Source: Buttiauxella sp049686335 (lineage in GTDB: Bacteria; Pseudomonadota; Gammaproteobacteria; Enterobacterales; Enterobacteriaceae). From it: a stretch of 64,000 nt of DNA. The stretch lies in assembly GCF_049686335.1 (NCBI RefSeq), contig NZ_JBAVHX010000033.1, positions 124,001 to 188,000 of the forward strand, in the 5' to 3' direction. The position numbers and the translations under genes are program-made. The notes below the pieces were generated by a model. That model was not told the origin of the DNA, made no database searches, and worked only from the letters and a program-made list of their open reading frames with translations. Below, one piece after another: positions 10,060 to 19,187 of this stretch (position 1 is its first letter; every line of letters starts with the position of its first letter).

Positions 10060-10997
10060 GCGTTCGTCCTTTCTGCTATGCGCAGTACTGAACTACGTGC
10101 ACGCGGGTTTTCCGCCACTTCTTCATCGCCTGGCATCATTTTGCCAATCGATTTTAAGTATCTGCCGCCGAGCTTATTCAGCTGTGCTTCCGTCATTGGG
10201 ATCCCCGCCGGAACCTGTGGCCCACGGGTGTTTTCACGCATAAAGCGCTTAACAATTCGGTCTTCCAAAGAGTGGAAACTGATGATCGACAGACGGCCAC
10301 CAGGTGAAAGTGTTGGAATTGAACCTTTAAGCGCCTGTTCAATTTCTTCCAGTTCACTGTTGATCCAGATACGAATAGCCTGGAACGTACGGGTTGCCGG
10401 GTGTTTAAACTTGTCTTTAACCGGCATTGCCGCGGCCACAACCGTTGCCAACTCTTTAGTTCGAGTCATTGGCTGTTCACGATTACGTTCGATAATGGCG
10501 CGCGCGATACGTTTGCCGAACTTCTCTTCACCGAAGGTTTTGATAACCCAGGCAATGTCCGCTTCATCTGCACTCAGCAACCATTCCGCAGCCGATTGGC
10601 CGCGAGTCGGATCCATACGCATATCCAGTGGTCCATCACGCATAAACGAGAAACCACGTTCGGCATCATCAAGCTGAGGGGAAGAGACACCCAGGTCCAG
10701 CAGAATGCCGTCAATTTTGCCGAGCAAATCGCGTTCGCTTGCGTATTGAGCTAATTCAGAGAAAGGTCCATGAATGATAGAGAAGCGCGGGTCATCAATT
10801 GCTTGTGCTGCAGCAATGGCTTGTGGGTCACGGTCGATAGCCAGCAGACGTCCTTCTGGTCCCAACTGGGAAAGAATCAATCGAGAATGTCCGCCACGAC
10901 CAAACGTGCCATCAATGTAGATGCCATCCTGACGAATGTTGAGACCATTCACGGCCTCATCAAGCAGCACCGAAGTATGTTTAAAATTTTCCATCAT
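10056..10997 (-). CDS. rsmH: 16S rRNA (cytosine-1402-N4)-methyltransferase RsmH
   Basis: RsmH (MraW) is the SAM-dependent enzyme that N4-methylates C1402 of 16S rRNA in the decoding site. The 313-residue protein matches E. coli length. The SAM-binding motif DGTFGRGGHSR is near residue 30 and LLDLGVSSPQLDDAERGFSF near residue 97. It begins 3 bases after mraZ and overlaps ftsL by 4 bases, so it is the second gene of the dcw operon. Confidence 0.98.
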   Translation of the reverse strand: MMENFKHTSVLLDEAVNGLNIRQDGIYIDGTFGRGGHSRLILSQLGPEGRLLAIDRDPQAIAAAQAIDDPRFSIIHGPFSELAQYASERDLLGKIDGILLDLGVSSPQLDDAERGFSFMRDGPLDMRMDPTRGQSAAEWLLSADEADIAWVIKTFGEEKFGKRIARAIIERNREQPMTRTKELATVVAAAMPVKDKFKHPATRTFQAIRIWINSELEEIEQALKGSIPTLSPGGRLSIISFHSLEDRIVKRFMRENTRGPQVPAGIPMTEAQLNKLGGRYLKSIGKMMPGDEEVAENPRARSSVLRIAERTNA

Positions 10998-11000
10998 TAT

Positions 11001-11459
11001 TTATAGTGACAAGTCCTGCAGCCTATCCGACAACGTAGTCGTCGTGGCCTGCTCAGCGTCGATGTCTTCCTTGACCTGTTGATGCCAGGTCGTTTCATCC
11101 CACAGTTCAAATTTATTGAACTGCCCAACCAGCATCACTTCTTTGGTTAGCCCGGCGTGTTGGCGCAAAACAGGTGCCAACAGTAAACGCCCGGCACTAT
11201 CCATCTGACATTCACTGGCATGGCCCAGTAACAGTCGCTGCACGCGACGCTCTACAGGGTTCATGCTCGACAGACGAGCTAGCTTTTGTTCAATAATTTC
11301 CCACTCGGGAAGGGTATAAAGCAGCAGGCATGGGTGATGGATGTCGATGGTACAGACCATCTGACCTTCAGAGGTTTCGACAAGCGCATCCCGGTAACGG
11401 GTAGGTACGGCGAGCCGCCCTTTGCTGTCGAGATTGACTAATGTTGCCCCACGGAACAT
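11001..11459 (-). CDS. mraZ: Transcriptional regulator MraZ
   Basis: MraZ is an AbrB-fold, ring-forming DNA-binding protein that represses its own dcw operon by binding TGGGN repeats just upstream. The 152-residue protein has E. coli length and two copies of the MraZ domain with the DxxGR signature (NLDSKGRLAVPTRYR near residue 9 and QMDSAGRLLLAPVLR near residue 84). An SD-like GGTGAGG lies before the ATG. It is the first gene of the cluster. Confidence 0.98.
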   Translation of the reverse strand: MFRGATLVNLDSKGRLAVPTRYRDALVETSEGQMVCTIDIHHPCLLLYTLPEWEIIEQKLARLSSMNPVERRVQRLLLGHASECQMDSAGRLLLAPVLRQHAGLTKEVMLVGQFNKFELWDETTWHQQVKEDIDAEQATTTTLSDRLQDLSL

Positions 11460-11487
11460 GCCAGCCTCACCCTTAAAATCCTCTTTC

Positions 11488-11512
11488 CACCACTTTCACC
11501 CACAAATTCCCA
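11488..11512 (-). promoter_or_regulatory. MraZ operator (TGGGN repeats)
   Basis: Read on the minus strand, this stretch between the mra promoter and mraZ carries TGGGA, TGGGT and a degenerate TGGTG, each separated by 5 bases. This is the arrangement of MraZ boxes described in E. coli. The third box departs from the consensus. Confidence 0.75.
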
Positions 11513-11520
11513 CCCAAAGG

Positions 11521-11550
11521 AGTTTACGGAGCGGAGGAAAACCTTGTCAA
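11521..11550 (-). promoter_or_regulatory. Putative sigma-70 promoter of the dcw cluster (Pmra)
   Basis: On the minus strand a perfect -35 TTGACA and a -10-like TAAACT are separated by 18 bases, immediately upstream of the MraZ boxes. Position and sequence agree with the mraZ promoter of E. coli. Confidence 0.75.
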
Positions 11551-12022
11551 GCAAGCTACAACGCTGATGGAAATAATTTTCATCTCGTAAGCGATTGATA
11601 AATGACTGGCGTGAAAAGGCGCTACATTCACGATGCAAAATTAACGTTATGAATATTTGAAAGAAAAATGGCCAATAAGCATAAATATCGTTAAATCGAC
11701 TGAAAACCTGACAGGTAAAATATGAAGTGTTCAGTTTGCGACGCGGTCGGCATTTTAAGGTATTTCTCGAGAGGATAACAGCGCCAGATGCAGGCGAAGC
11801 GCGGGCTGGAGCGAAGATTGATACTTATCAGATGGCTATTGTTTATTTATCCGGCATTTTTACACATTGCTATGTAACAAAATAATTCTAAAGGTCATCT
11901 TATATCGATTAATGAAATAAAGTTTCCTCTATTACCCGCGAAAAATAATTACCAGAATGACTAATAAAAATAACACGGGAATATTCTTAATTAAGAATGG
12001 CAGCCGGAACTGCCATCTTTTG
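11551..12022. other. Intergenic region between cra and mraZ
   Basis: About 470 bases without a credible gene. It is AT-rich, especially 11860-11995. A hairpin at 12000-12016 (GGCAGCCGGAACTGCC) next to an AT palindrome lies just after the cra stop and probably terminates cra transcription. I recognise nothing else in it. Confidence 0.5.
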
Positions 12023-13027
12023 TTAGTGGCGACTTAAACTTCCACGGCGGTATAGATTACGACGAATACGGGTCAGGCCTGGTTTCGGCTTACGCGGCTC
12101 ATCCAGACTCGCAAGAACTAACTCCAGCACACGTTCAGCAACGTCACGGTGGCGCTGTGCAACGGCCAAAACCGGGCATTGCAGGAAGTCGAGCAGCTCA
12201 TGGTCACCGAAGGTGGCAATAGCCAGCTCAGTCGGTAATTGCCCTTCGCGTCGCAAGGTTACATCCATAACACCTTGTAATAATGCAAATGAAGTGGTGT
12301 ACAGAGCCTGCGGCATGGGATGGGTTTCCAGCCATTTATCAAACAACTGCGCTGCGGCTTCGCGTTCGTAGCTGTTGGCATACAGGAAATGCACTTCACG
12401 AGGATCGTCTTTCCAGGCAGTGCGAAAACCTTGTTCACGCAGGTAGCTGACGGAAAGCTCCGGCAACGCGCCGAGATAAAGTACGGTTTCAGCTGGGAAC
12501 GTACGCAGCTCGCTGGCCAGCATTTCCGCATCTTCCTGATCGGCACCGACGACGCTAATGAAGTTTTCACGGTCTAATGCGCGATCGAGTGCAATGATCG
12601 GAAATGAGTCGTTCGCCCAACGCTGGTAGAAAGGATGCTCAGGCGGCAATGAGGTGGAAACAATGATGGCGTCCACCTGGCGTTGCAAGAGGTGTTCGAT
12701 GCAGCGCATTTCATTATCTGGCTGATCTTCAGAGCAGGCAATCAGCAACTGGTAGCCACGCTGGCGAGCCTGACGCTCCAGATAGTTTGCAATACGGGTA
12801 TAACTGGTGTTCTCAAGGTCTGGAATAACTAATCCGATAGAACGCGTACGCCCGGCACGTAATCCCGCGGCCACCGCATTCGGGTGGTAGTTATGTTCGC
12901 GAACAACCGCCATAACTTTCTCAACGGTCTTATCGCTGACGCGATACTGCTTTGCCTTACCGTTGATGACGTAGCTCGCCGTGGTGCGCGAAACTCCAGC
13001 CAGGCGCGCGATTTCATCCAATTTCAC
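12023..13027 (-). CDS. cra: Catabolite repressor/activator Cra (FruR)
   Basis: Cra is the LacI-family regulator of central carbon flow. It is released from DNA by fructose-1-phosphate (and proposed fructose-1,6-bisphosphate), repressing glycolytic and activating gluconeogenic genes. The 334 residues equal E. coli Cra, with the N-terminal helix-turn-helix MKLDEIARLAGVSRTTASYV and the periplasmic-binding-protein-like sensor domain. The start is GTG, preceded by AAGGGG. It follows the ilvIH terminator, as in E. coli. I did not find the fruL leader peptide annotated upstream in E. coli. Confidence 0.98.
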   Translation of the reverse strand: MKLDEIARLAGVSRTTASYVINGKAKQYRVSDKTVEKVMAVVREHNYHPNAVAAGLRAGRTRSIGLVIPDLENTSYTRIANYLERQARQRGYQLLIACSEDQPDNEMRCIEHLLQRQVDAIIVSTSLPPEHPFYQRWANDSFPIIALDRALDRENFISVVGADQEDAEMLASELRTFPAETVLYLGALPELSVSYLREQGFRTAWKDDPREVHFLYANSYEREAAAQLFDKWLETHPMPQALYTTSFALLQGVMDVTLRREGQLPTELAIATFGDHELLDFLQCPVLAVAQRHRDVAERVLELVLASLDEPRKPKPGLTRIRRNLYRRGSLSRH

Positions 13028-13146
13028 AGTAGCCCCTTAATATAGGATTTCCATAACCATACCCTGGTCATGGTTTCATTTTATCATCTAAGCGCAGAAT
13101 AATAACTCGGGCAACCGCTTTTGCTGGCAGTTGATGGGTAATTTGC

Positions 13147-13176
13147 AAAAAAAAACCCGGCATCGTTCACCGGGTT
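13147..13176 (-). terminator. Terminator after ilvH
   Basis: On the minus strand a stem TAACCCGG...CCGGGTT is followed by a run of nine T, a classical rho-independent terminator between ilvH and cra. Confidence 0.85.
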
Positions 13177-13199
13177 ACTTTTCAGTCACTTTCCACATG

Positions 13200-13691
13200 C
13201 TAGCGCATGATTTTATCGCCGCGCGATACGCCTACAATGCCTGAGCGAGCCACTTCGACAATTTTTGCCACTTCACGAATGGTATTCAGGAATGCGTCCA
13301 GCTTATCGCTGGTTCCTGCCAACTGCACCGTGTACAGCGTTGGCGTGACGTCAATGATTTGCCCACGGAAGATTTCTGCGTTGCGCTTCACTTCTTCACG
13401 CCCGTAACCGCTGGCCTGCACTTTCACAAGCATGATTTCACGCTCAACGTGTGCGCCCTGCACCAGTTCGCTTACCCGCAGGACATCCACCAGCTTGTGC
13501 AGTTGCTTCTCAATCTGCTCAAGAACTTTCGCGTCCCCTACCGTCTGGATAGTCATCCGTGAAAGCGTAGGATCGTCAGTCGGAGCCACCGTCAGGCTTT
13601 CAATGTTGTAACCGCGCTGAGCGAACAAGCCTATCACTCGGGACAACGCCCCGGACTCATTTTCGAGTAATACAGATAATATCCGGCGCAT
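13200..13691 (-). CDS. ilvH: Acetolactate synthase III, regulatory subunit
   Basis: IlvH is the small ACT-domain subunit of acetohydroxyacid synthase III; it activates IlvI and confers valine feedback inhibition. The 163 residues match E. coli length. The N terminus MRRILSVLLENESGALSRV is the ACT ligand-binding segment with the conserved asparagine and glycine. It lies 2 bases after ilvI in the same operon and is followed by a strong terminator. Confidence 0.98.
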   Translation of the reverse strand: MRRILSVLLENESGALSRVIGLFAQRGYNIESLTVAPTDDPTLSRMTIQTVGDAKVLEQIEKQLHKLVDVLRVSELVQGAHVEREIMLVKVQASGYGREEVKRNAEIFRGQIIDVTPTLYTVQLAGTSDKLDAFLNTIREVAKIVEVARSGIVGVSRGDKIMR

Positions 13692-13693
13692 AA

Positions 13694-15418
13694 TCAGGTT
13701 CTCTCCGTTTTACTTAACCACATCTCATCCATACCACCGCCACGGATCTGCATTGGGTACACATGCTCAGTGCCATCTACTGTGACATCAACGAAGACCA
13801 GACGCTGGTTGCGCACCGCTTCCAGGGCTTCAATCAGTTTGCTTTCCAGCTCTTCAGGTTTGCTGATACCGATCCCTACGTGCCCATAAGCTTCTGCGAC
13901 GCGCACAAAGTCAGGCAAAGATTCCATATAAGACTGGGAGTGACGACCAGAATAAATCATGTCCTGCCACTGCTTAACCATGCCGAGGTAACGGTTGTTG
14001 AGGTTTAATACCAGTACCGGCAATCCATATTGCAGCGCAGTGGAAAGCTCCTGGATATTCATCTGAATACTGCCATCACCGGTGACACAAACCACGGTTT
14101 CTTCCGGCAGTGCTAGCTTCACACCCAGTGCCGCCGGCAACCCAAAGCCCATGGTGCCAAGGCCACCAGAGTTAATCCATCGCCGTGGTTTATCAAAGGT
14201 GTAATAGAGTGCGGCAAACATCTGATGCTGGCCAACATCCGACGTGACGTAAGCTTCGCCTTTTGTCAGACGATAGATGGTTTCGATAACCGCCTGAGGC
14301 TTAATTTTGTCGCTAGTTCTGTCAAATTCGAGGCACTGACGCGCGCGCCAGTGTTCAATCTGCTGCCACCAGTCGCGAATTTCATCACAAGATTGCGAGG
14401 TATCTTCCTGCGCCAGCAATTCCAACATCTGCTGTAACACCTGCCGCGCATCGCCAACTATAGGAATATCCGCACCGACAGTTTTGGATATAGAAGTCGG
14501 GTCGATATCAATATGCAGCACGGTCGCATTCGGGCAGTACTTCGCCAGATTGTTGGTGGTACGGTCATCGAAACGCACGCCGACACCGAAAATAACGTCG
14601 GAGTTGTGCATCACCATGTTGGCTTCGTAAGTTCCGTGCATCCCGAGCATGCCTAATGCCTGGCGATGCGTACCCGGGAATGCCCCCAACCCCATTAAGG
14701 AGGAGACAACGGGAATATTGAGTTTTTCAGCCAGCACGCGTAGTTCGTCATGGCAGGCAGATGTGATCGCACCACCGCCAACGTACATGACTGGTTTTTT
14801 CGCGGCCAACAACGTTTGTAGTGCGCGTTTAATCTGCCCTTTGTGGCCCTGAGTCGTCGGGTTGTAAGAACGCATGCTGACCGATTCAGGGTAGCTATAC
14901 GGGAACTTGTTTGCCGGACTCATAATGTCCTTCGGCAAATCCACCACCACCGGCCCTGGACGACCACTTGCAGCGAGCCAGAAGGCTTTTTTGATAACGG
15001 CAGGAATATCTTCCGCCTGTTTCACTAAAAAGCTGTGCTTCACGACCGGGCGAGAAATCCCCACCATGTCGCATTCCTGGAAAGCATCATAACCAATGAG
15101 GGAGGTCGCGACCTGGCCTGACAGCACCACCATTGGAATGGAGTCCATATAAGCCGTAGCAATACCGGTTATCGCGTTTGTGGCCCCCGGCCCCGATGTC
15201 ACCAGTACGACACCGACTTCACCCGTCGCACGTGCCAGGCCATCAGCCATATGCACTGCCGCTTGTTCATGGCGCACCAGCACATGATCAATGCCGCCAA
15301 TCGTATGAAGCGCATCGTAAATATCAAGTACTGCGCCTCCGGGATAACCGAATACATGTTTAACGCCCTGATCGATAAGCGATCGGACGACCATCTCGGC
15401 TCCTGACAACATCTCCAT
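13694..15418 (-). CDS. ilvI: Acetolactate synthase III, catalytic subunit
   Basis: IlvI is the ThDP-dependent large subunit that condenses pyruvate to acetolactate (or with 2-ketobutyrate) in valine, leucine and isoleucine synthesis. The 574 residues equal E. coli IlvI. Visible features are the catalytic glutamate in VLVRHEQAAVHMADG near residue 48 and the ThDP-binding motif GDGSIQMNIQELST followed by NLNNRYLGMV. The frame is intact, unlike ilvG of E. coli K-12. In E. coli the operon is activated by Lrp; I did not map Lrp sites here. Confidence 0.98.
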   Translation of the reverse strand: MEMLSGAEMVVRSLIDQGVKHVFGYPGGAVLDIYDALHTIGGIDHVLVRHEQAAVHMADGLARATGEVGVVLVTSGPGATNAITGIATAYMDSIPMVVLSGQVATSLIGYDAFQECDMVGISRPVVKHSFLVKQAEDIPAVIKKAFWLAASGRPGPVVVDLPKDIMSPANKFPYSYPESVSMRSYNPTTQGHKGQIKRALQTLLAAKKPVMYVGGGAITSACHDELRVLAEKLNIPVVSSLMGLGAFPGTHRQALGMLGMHGTYEANMVMHNSDVIFGVGVRFDDRTTNNLAKYCPNATVLHIDIDPTSISKTVGADIPIVGDARQVLQQMLELLAQEDTSQSCDEIRDWWQQIEHWRARQCLEFDRTSDKIKPQAVIETIYRLTKGEAYVTSDVGQHQMFAALYYTFDKPRRWINSGGLGTMGFGLPAALGVKLALPEETVVCVTGDGSIQMNIQELSTALQYGLPVLVLNLNNRYLGMVKQWQDMIYSGRHSQSYMESLPDFVRVAEAYGHVGIGISKPEELESKLIEALEAVRNQRLVFVDVTVDGTEHVYPMQIRGGGMDEMWLSKTERT

Positions 15419-15832
15419 GGTTTGCCTCCAGGCTTACGTGTTTGACCGACCGCTGAAACCATTTCGGCTAAGTCGTTGAGACAGGTTGTTGCGCCCTGCA
15501 TATGTCTTTTTAATTTTGATAGTCTGCCTAACATAACCGTTGAAAATCAGGCAATCAATTGCCAATCTTCACGCGTCAAAACACCGGTTCCTGACGAACA
15601 CTACAAAACCCTAATCTGACGAAGTAAAACTCTGAGCATAAGCAAATAGTATGATTGGAAATATCATGAAAGGATGATTTGCAGGTTAAATCTAATTAGC
15701 TGGAGGGTTTATTAGTCTGGCAGGAGATAATGAGCGAAAGCAATAACAGCGGAAAAAACTACAAATTTAAACAAATGAAGAATAACCGGATAGCTTCCAC
15801 CATCCGGCTGAATGAAGTCTCAACGCCTAAAT
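15419..15832. other. ilvIH upstream region
   Basis: About 410 bases between ilvI and leuO, AT-rich and without a convincing gene. It should hold the ilvIH promoter and, by analogy with E. coli, several Lrp-binding sites. A possible leuO terminator hairpin is GGATAGCTTCCACCATCC at 15788-15805. Confidence 0.45.
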
Positions 15833-16777
15833 CTATTTACTGCACACCGTGGTCAGAAGTTTTTCCATCCACTGGTGCCCTTTGTCGCGGCCGGCAGCTT
15901 CATGCCATGATAAATAGCAGGTCGCGGTATTATTTTTGAGAGGTAATTCGAAGGTTTGCAAATGTAGTGAATCAGCAAACTCTTCCGCTAACCAGCGTGG
16001 CGCGATAGCAACCAGGTGAGTTTGCGAGACGACATTTAAAACACTGGTCAATGCCATTCCCTGATAAGCGATGCAGGCTAACTTTTCGGGTGTTTGATAC
16101 CAGGGAGCACTAAATGAGGCAAAACGCTCAAGAGAGACCACCGCATGTTTTTCGTTATACACATCTTCTTCGGTAATCGGTTTAATTAAGCGTGGATGTT
16201 TCTGATTGGCCACCAGCACCATTTCATCTTCAAACAATGGGATACAAGTGAACTCTGGGCGACGGAATTCGTTATAGCTAATTACAAACTCGGTCTCCTG
16301 ATAACGCAACTGGTGTTCAATATCTTTATTTAAAGCTGATTTAAACAGTAATTGAATACCCGGCGCAAAGCGTTTCATATTATTGAAAATGACAGAGGTC
16401 AGCATATTATCTAAAGGGCTACTGACGCAGATATTAAATATTCTTTCACTACTGGTGGGTTCGAAACCTGCTCCAGGCAACTCATTTTGCACGAGTTGCA
16501 ATGCCTGGCGAATTGAACCAAATAACTGAAATGCCCGCGCAGTAGGCTGGATGCCACGCCCATAGCGTACAAAAAGCTCATCGTTGAACATCACTTTAAG
16601 TCGGGCGACGGCATTACTCACTGCGGGTTGAGACATTCCCAGAGATTGCGCTGCGCGTGTAATATTCTGCATTTGCATTACAGCATCAAATACGGTTAAT
16701 AAATTTAAATCAACAGAACGCAGTTGAGGTTTAAATCCATCATGAACTGCCGGTTGTTCTACATATTCATCAGACAT
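15833..16777 (-). CDS. leuO: LysR-family regulator LeuO
   Basis: LeuO is a LysR-type global regulator that antagonises H-NS silencing of stress, CRISPR-cas and sugar genes in E. coli and Salmonella. I chose the ATG at 16777 (MSDEYVEQPAVHDG...), which gives 314 residues as in E. coli and has GGAG 6 bases upstream; a GTG 4 codons earlier is less likely. The helix-turn-helix NITRAAQSLGMSQPAVSNAV is near residues 40-60. It lies between ilvIH and the divergent leu operon, as in E. coli. Confidence 0.96.
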   Translation of the reverse strand: MSDEYVEQPAVHDGFKPQLRSVDLNLLTVFDAVMQMQNITRAAQSLGMSQPAVSNAVARLKVMFNDELFVRYGRGIQPTARAFQLFGSIRQALQLVQNELPGAGFEPTSSERIFNICVSSPLDNMLTSVIFNNMKRFAPGIQLLFKSALNKDIEHQLRYQETEFVISYNEFRRPEFTCIPLFEDEMVLVANQKHPRLIKPITEEDVYNEKHAVVSLERFASFSAPWYQTPEKLACIAYQGMALTSVLNVVSQTHLVAIAPRWLAEEFADSLHLQTFELPLKNNTATCYLSWHEAAGRDKGHQWMEKLLTTVCSK

Positions 16778-17380
16778 GTCAGACTCCACTAAGATTGCAA
16801 TTCCTTTTTCGCAGATTCACTCTGCGAGCTACCCCTATTATCATTTGCTAAACAGAACATGCTGATTAATGCTATTAATACGCCATCTAAATAGTTTAGA
16901 TATTAATGAATAAACTAATGGCTTCTAATGCACCAACACGACTTTAGCGACTGACAAGCCTGATAAATCATTAAATTCATATGGTTTTTCTTCGTCAGTT
17001 GATTTCTGGATCATGCTAATCAAATCACAAAATGACTTAACACACAATGATTCGTCCAATGAATAATATATTAAGCATTGATAACATATCCTTTTCAGAA
17101 ACAAACGTTCTACTAAAAAACTGCTAATAAAAATAGATACCAAAGTCCTAAAAATAATCTAAATGACCAATAATCCCCCCAAATCATAACCATGATGAAT
17201 AACGTAAGTATTAAACATCATGTTTATAACTGTTTCTGATAATTTCATTTTTACTTGTGAAGGTAAGAAATCCTTTTTCATACTTTTTATATATGTTACG
17301 AAATCCGCATCTGTCAGCATGATTTGCTACTGTCCATTCCAGAGTTACACCCCATTACCCCGTACTAAAAGAATCGAGTG
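16778..17380. other. AT-rich leuO-leuL divergent intergenic region
   Basis: About 600 strongly AT-rich bases between the divergent leuO and leu operon promoters. In E. coli and Salmonella this region is an H-NS silencing and LeuO relay region. No convincing gene; the only open frame of note (16925-17143, minus) needs a TTG start, has no SD and resembles nothing I know. Confidence 0.5.
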
Positions 17381-17409
17381 TTGACACAGCAAGACAGATC
17401 AAGTACCAA
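17381..17409 (+). promoter_or_regulatory. Putative leu operon promoter
   Basis: TTGACA at 17381-17386 and TACCAA at 17404-17409 with 17-base spacing, about 33 bases before leuL. The -35 is perfect and the -10 weak. Position matches the leu promoter of E. coli. Confidence 0.6.
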
Positions 17410-17442
17410 TAAATGCATAACGAATTCACAGGAGCTTGAAAC

Positions 17443-17526
17443 ATGATTCGCACCGTCCGCCTACTAGGTCTACTACTAAACGCAACTTCATTGCGCGGTA
17501 GACTGGTGGGCGACAACAAGCGTTGA
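17443..17526 (+). CDS. leuL: leu operon leader peptide LeuL
   Basis: A 27-residue leader (MIRTVRLLGLLLNATSLRGR...) with AGGAG before its ATG. It contains five CTA leucine codons in six positions, a rare codon in enterobacteria. Ribosome stalling at these codons when Leu-tRNA is short lets the downstream antiterminator form, so translation of the leader senses leucine supply. It aligns with E. coli LeuL, which also carries GLLL...SLRGR. Confidence 0.93.
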   Translation: MIRTVRLLGLLLNATSLRGRLVGDNKR

Positions 17527-17545
17527 TTCAAGCCTCCAGACAAAA

Positions 17546-17575
17546 AAACCCGCGCCACTGCGCGGGTTTTTTTTT
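17546..17575 (+). terminator. leu attenuator terminator
   Basis: GC-rich stem ACCCGCG / CGCGGGT with a short loop, followed by nine T, directly between leuL and leuA. This is the attenuator that stops transcription when leucine is plentiful. Confidence 0.92.
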
Positions 17576-17614
17576 GCTCGTAGCAACGGCCCCAAGACAA
17601 GAAAGGACCACAAC

Positions 17615-19186
17615 ATGAGCCAACAAGTCATTATTTTCGATACGACCTTACGTGATGGTGAGCAGGCATTACAAGCAAGTCTGAGTGTTAAAGAGAAACT
17701 GCAAATAGCGATGGCACTTGAACGTATGGGTGTTGACGTGATGGAAGTGGGTTTCCCGGTTTCCTCTCCTGGTGATTTCGAATCGGTACAAACCATCGCC
17801 CGCAATATCAAAAATAGCCGTGTGTGTGGCCTCGCTCGTTGTGTAGATAAAGATATTGATGTTGCAGCTGAAGCATTGAAAATCGCCGAAGCGTTTCGTA
17901 TACACGTGTTCCTGGCAACCTCTACCATGCACATCGAAACCAAATTACGCAGTACCTTCGATGATGTATTAGCTCGAGCAGTCCACTCCGTAAAACGCGC
18001 CCGTAACTACACCGATGACGTTGAGTTCTCCTGTGAAGATGCTGGCCGTACCCCAATCGACAACCTGTGCCGCATTGTTGAAGCCGCGATTGGCGCAGGT
18101 GCTACCACTATCAACATTCCAGATACCGTCGGTTACACCACCCCAGTTCAATTCGGTGGCATCATTCAGACGCTGTATAACCGGGTGCCAAACATTGATA
18201 AAGCGATTATCTCTGTTCACTGCCACGACGATTTAGGGATGGCGACCGGTAACTCCATCGCGGCGATCCAGGCGGGTGCACGCCAGGTCGAAGGTACGCT
18301 GAACGGTATCGGCGAACGAGCCGGTAACACCGCGCTGGAAGAAGTCATTATGGCGATTAAAGTGCGCAGTCAAATGTTGGGCGTGCATACCAATATCAAT
18401 CACCATGAAATTTACCGTACCAGTCAAATTGTCAGCCAGTTGTGCAACATGCCAATTCCGGCCAACAAAGCCATTGTCGGTTCCAATGCTTTCGCACACT
18501 CCTCCGGTATTCACCAGGATGGCGTACTGAAAAACCGCGAAAACTACGAAATCATGACCCCGGAAACGATCGGTCTGAATCAGGTGCAGCTGAACTTAAC
18601 TTCACGTTCAGGCCGCGCGGCAGTGAAACACCGCATGGAAGAGATGGGATATAAAGAAGACGATTACAATCTGGACTCTTTGTACGACGCCTTCCTGAAA
18701 CTGGCCGACAAAAAAGGTCAGGTCTTTGACTACGATTTGGAAGCCCTGGCCTTCATCGGTAAGCAACAAGAAGAGCCAGAACATTTCCGCATGGAGTACT
18801 TCAACGTGCAATCTGGCTCAAGCGTGATTTCTACCGCCTCAGTCCAGCTGCAATGTGGCGAAGAAACCCAGTCTGAAGCGGCAACAGGTAACGGCCCGGT
18901 CGACGCGGTCTACCAGGCGATTAACCGCATCACCCATTACGATGTTGAACTGGTGAAATACCAGTTGTCTGCGAAAGGACAAGGTAAAGACGCATTGGGT
19001 CAGGTAGATATTGTTGTGACCCATAAAGGCCGCCGTTTCCATGGCGTAGGTCTGGCGACCGATATCGTGGAATCTTCAGCAAAAGCGATGGTCAACGTGC
19101 TGAATAACATCTGGCGTGCAGGCATCGTCGAAAAAGAATTGCAACGCAAAGCTCATAATAAAGAAAATAATCAGGAAACCGTGTGA
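17615..19186 (+). CDS. leuA: 2-isopropylmalate synthase
   Basis: LeuA condenses acetyl-CoA with 2-ketoisovalerate, the first committed and leucine-inhibited step of leucine synthesis. The 523 residues equal E. coli LeuA. The family signature IIFDTTLRDGEQALQAS is at residues 7-23, the catalytic-region motifs VHCHDDLGMA and GIGERAGN follow, and a C-terminal regulatory domain is present. The codon block before the ATG includes AAAGGA. leuB follows after 1 base. Confidence 0.98.
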   Translation: MSQQVIIFDTTLRDGEQALQASLSVKEKLQIAMALERMGVDVMEVGFPVSSPGDFESVQTIARNIKNSRVCGLARCVDKDIDVAAEALKIAEAFRIHVFLATSTMHIETKLRSTFDDVLARAVHSVKRARNYTDDVEFSCEDAGRTPIDNLCRIVEAAIGAGATTINIPDTVGYTTPVQFGGIIQTLYNRVPNIDKAIISVHCHDDLGMATGNSIAAIQAGARQVEGTLNGIGERAGNTALEEVIMAIKVRSQMLGVHTNINHHEIYRTSQIVSQLCNMPIPANKAIVGSNAFAHSSGIHQDGVLKNRENYEIMTPETIGLNQVQLNLTSRSGRAAVKHRMEEMGYKEDDYNLDSLYDAFLKLADKKGQVFDYDLEALAFIGKQQEEPEHFRMEYFNVQSGSSVISTASVQLQCGEETQSEAATGNGPVDAVYQAINRITHYDVELVKYQLSAKGQGKDALGQVDIVVTHKGRRFHGVGLATDIVESSAKAMVNVLNNIWRAGIVEKELQRKAHNKENNQETV

Positions 19187-19187
19187 C

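Noticed and set aside
15730..15939. 69-codon plus-strand frame at the leuO 3' end
   Set aside because: Half of it is antisense to leuO; no supporting evidence.
16925..17143. 72-codon minus-strand frame in the leuO-leuL gap
   Set aside because: TTG start without SD, AT-rich, no similarity, and this interval is non-coding in E. coli.
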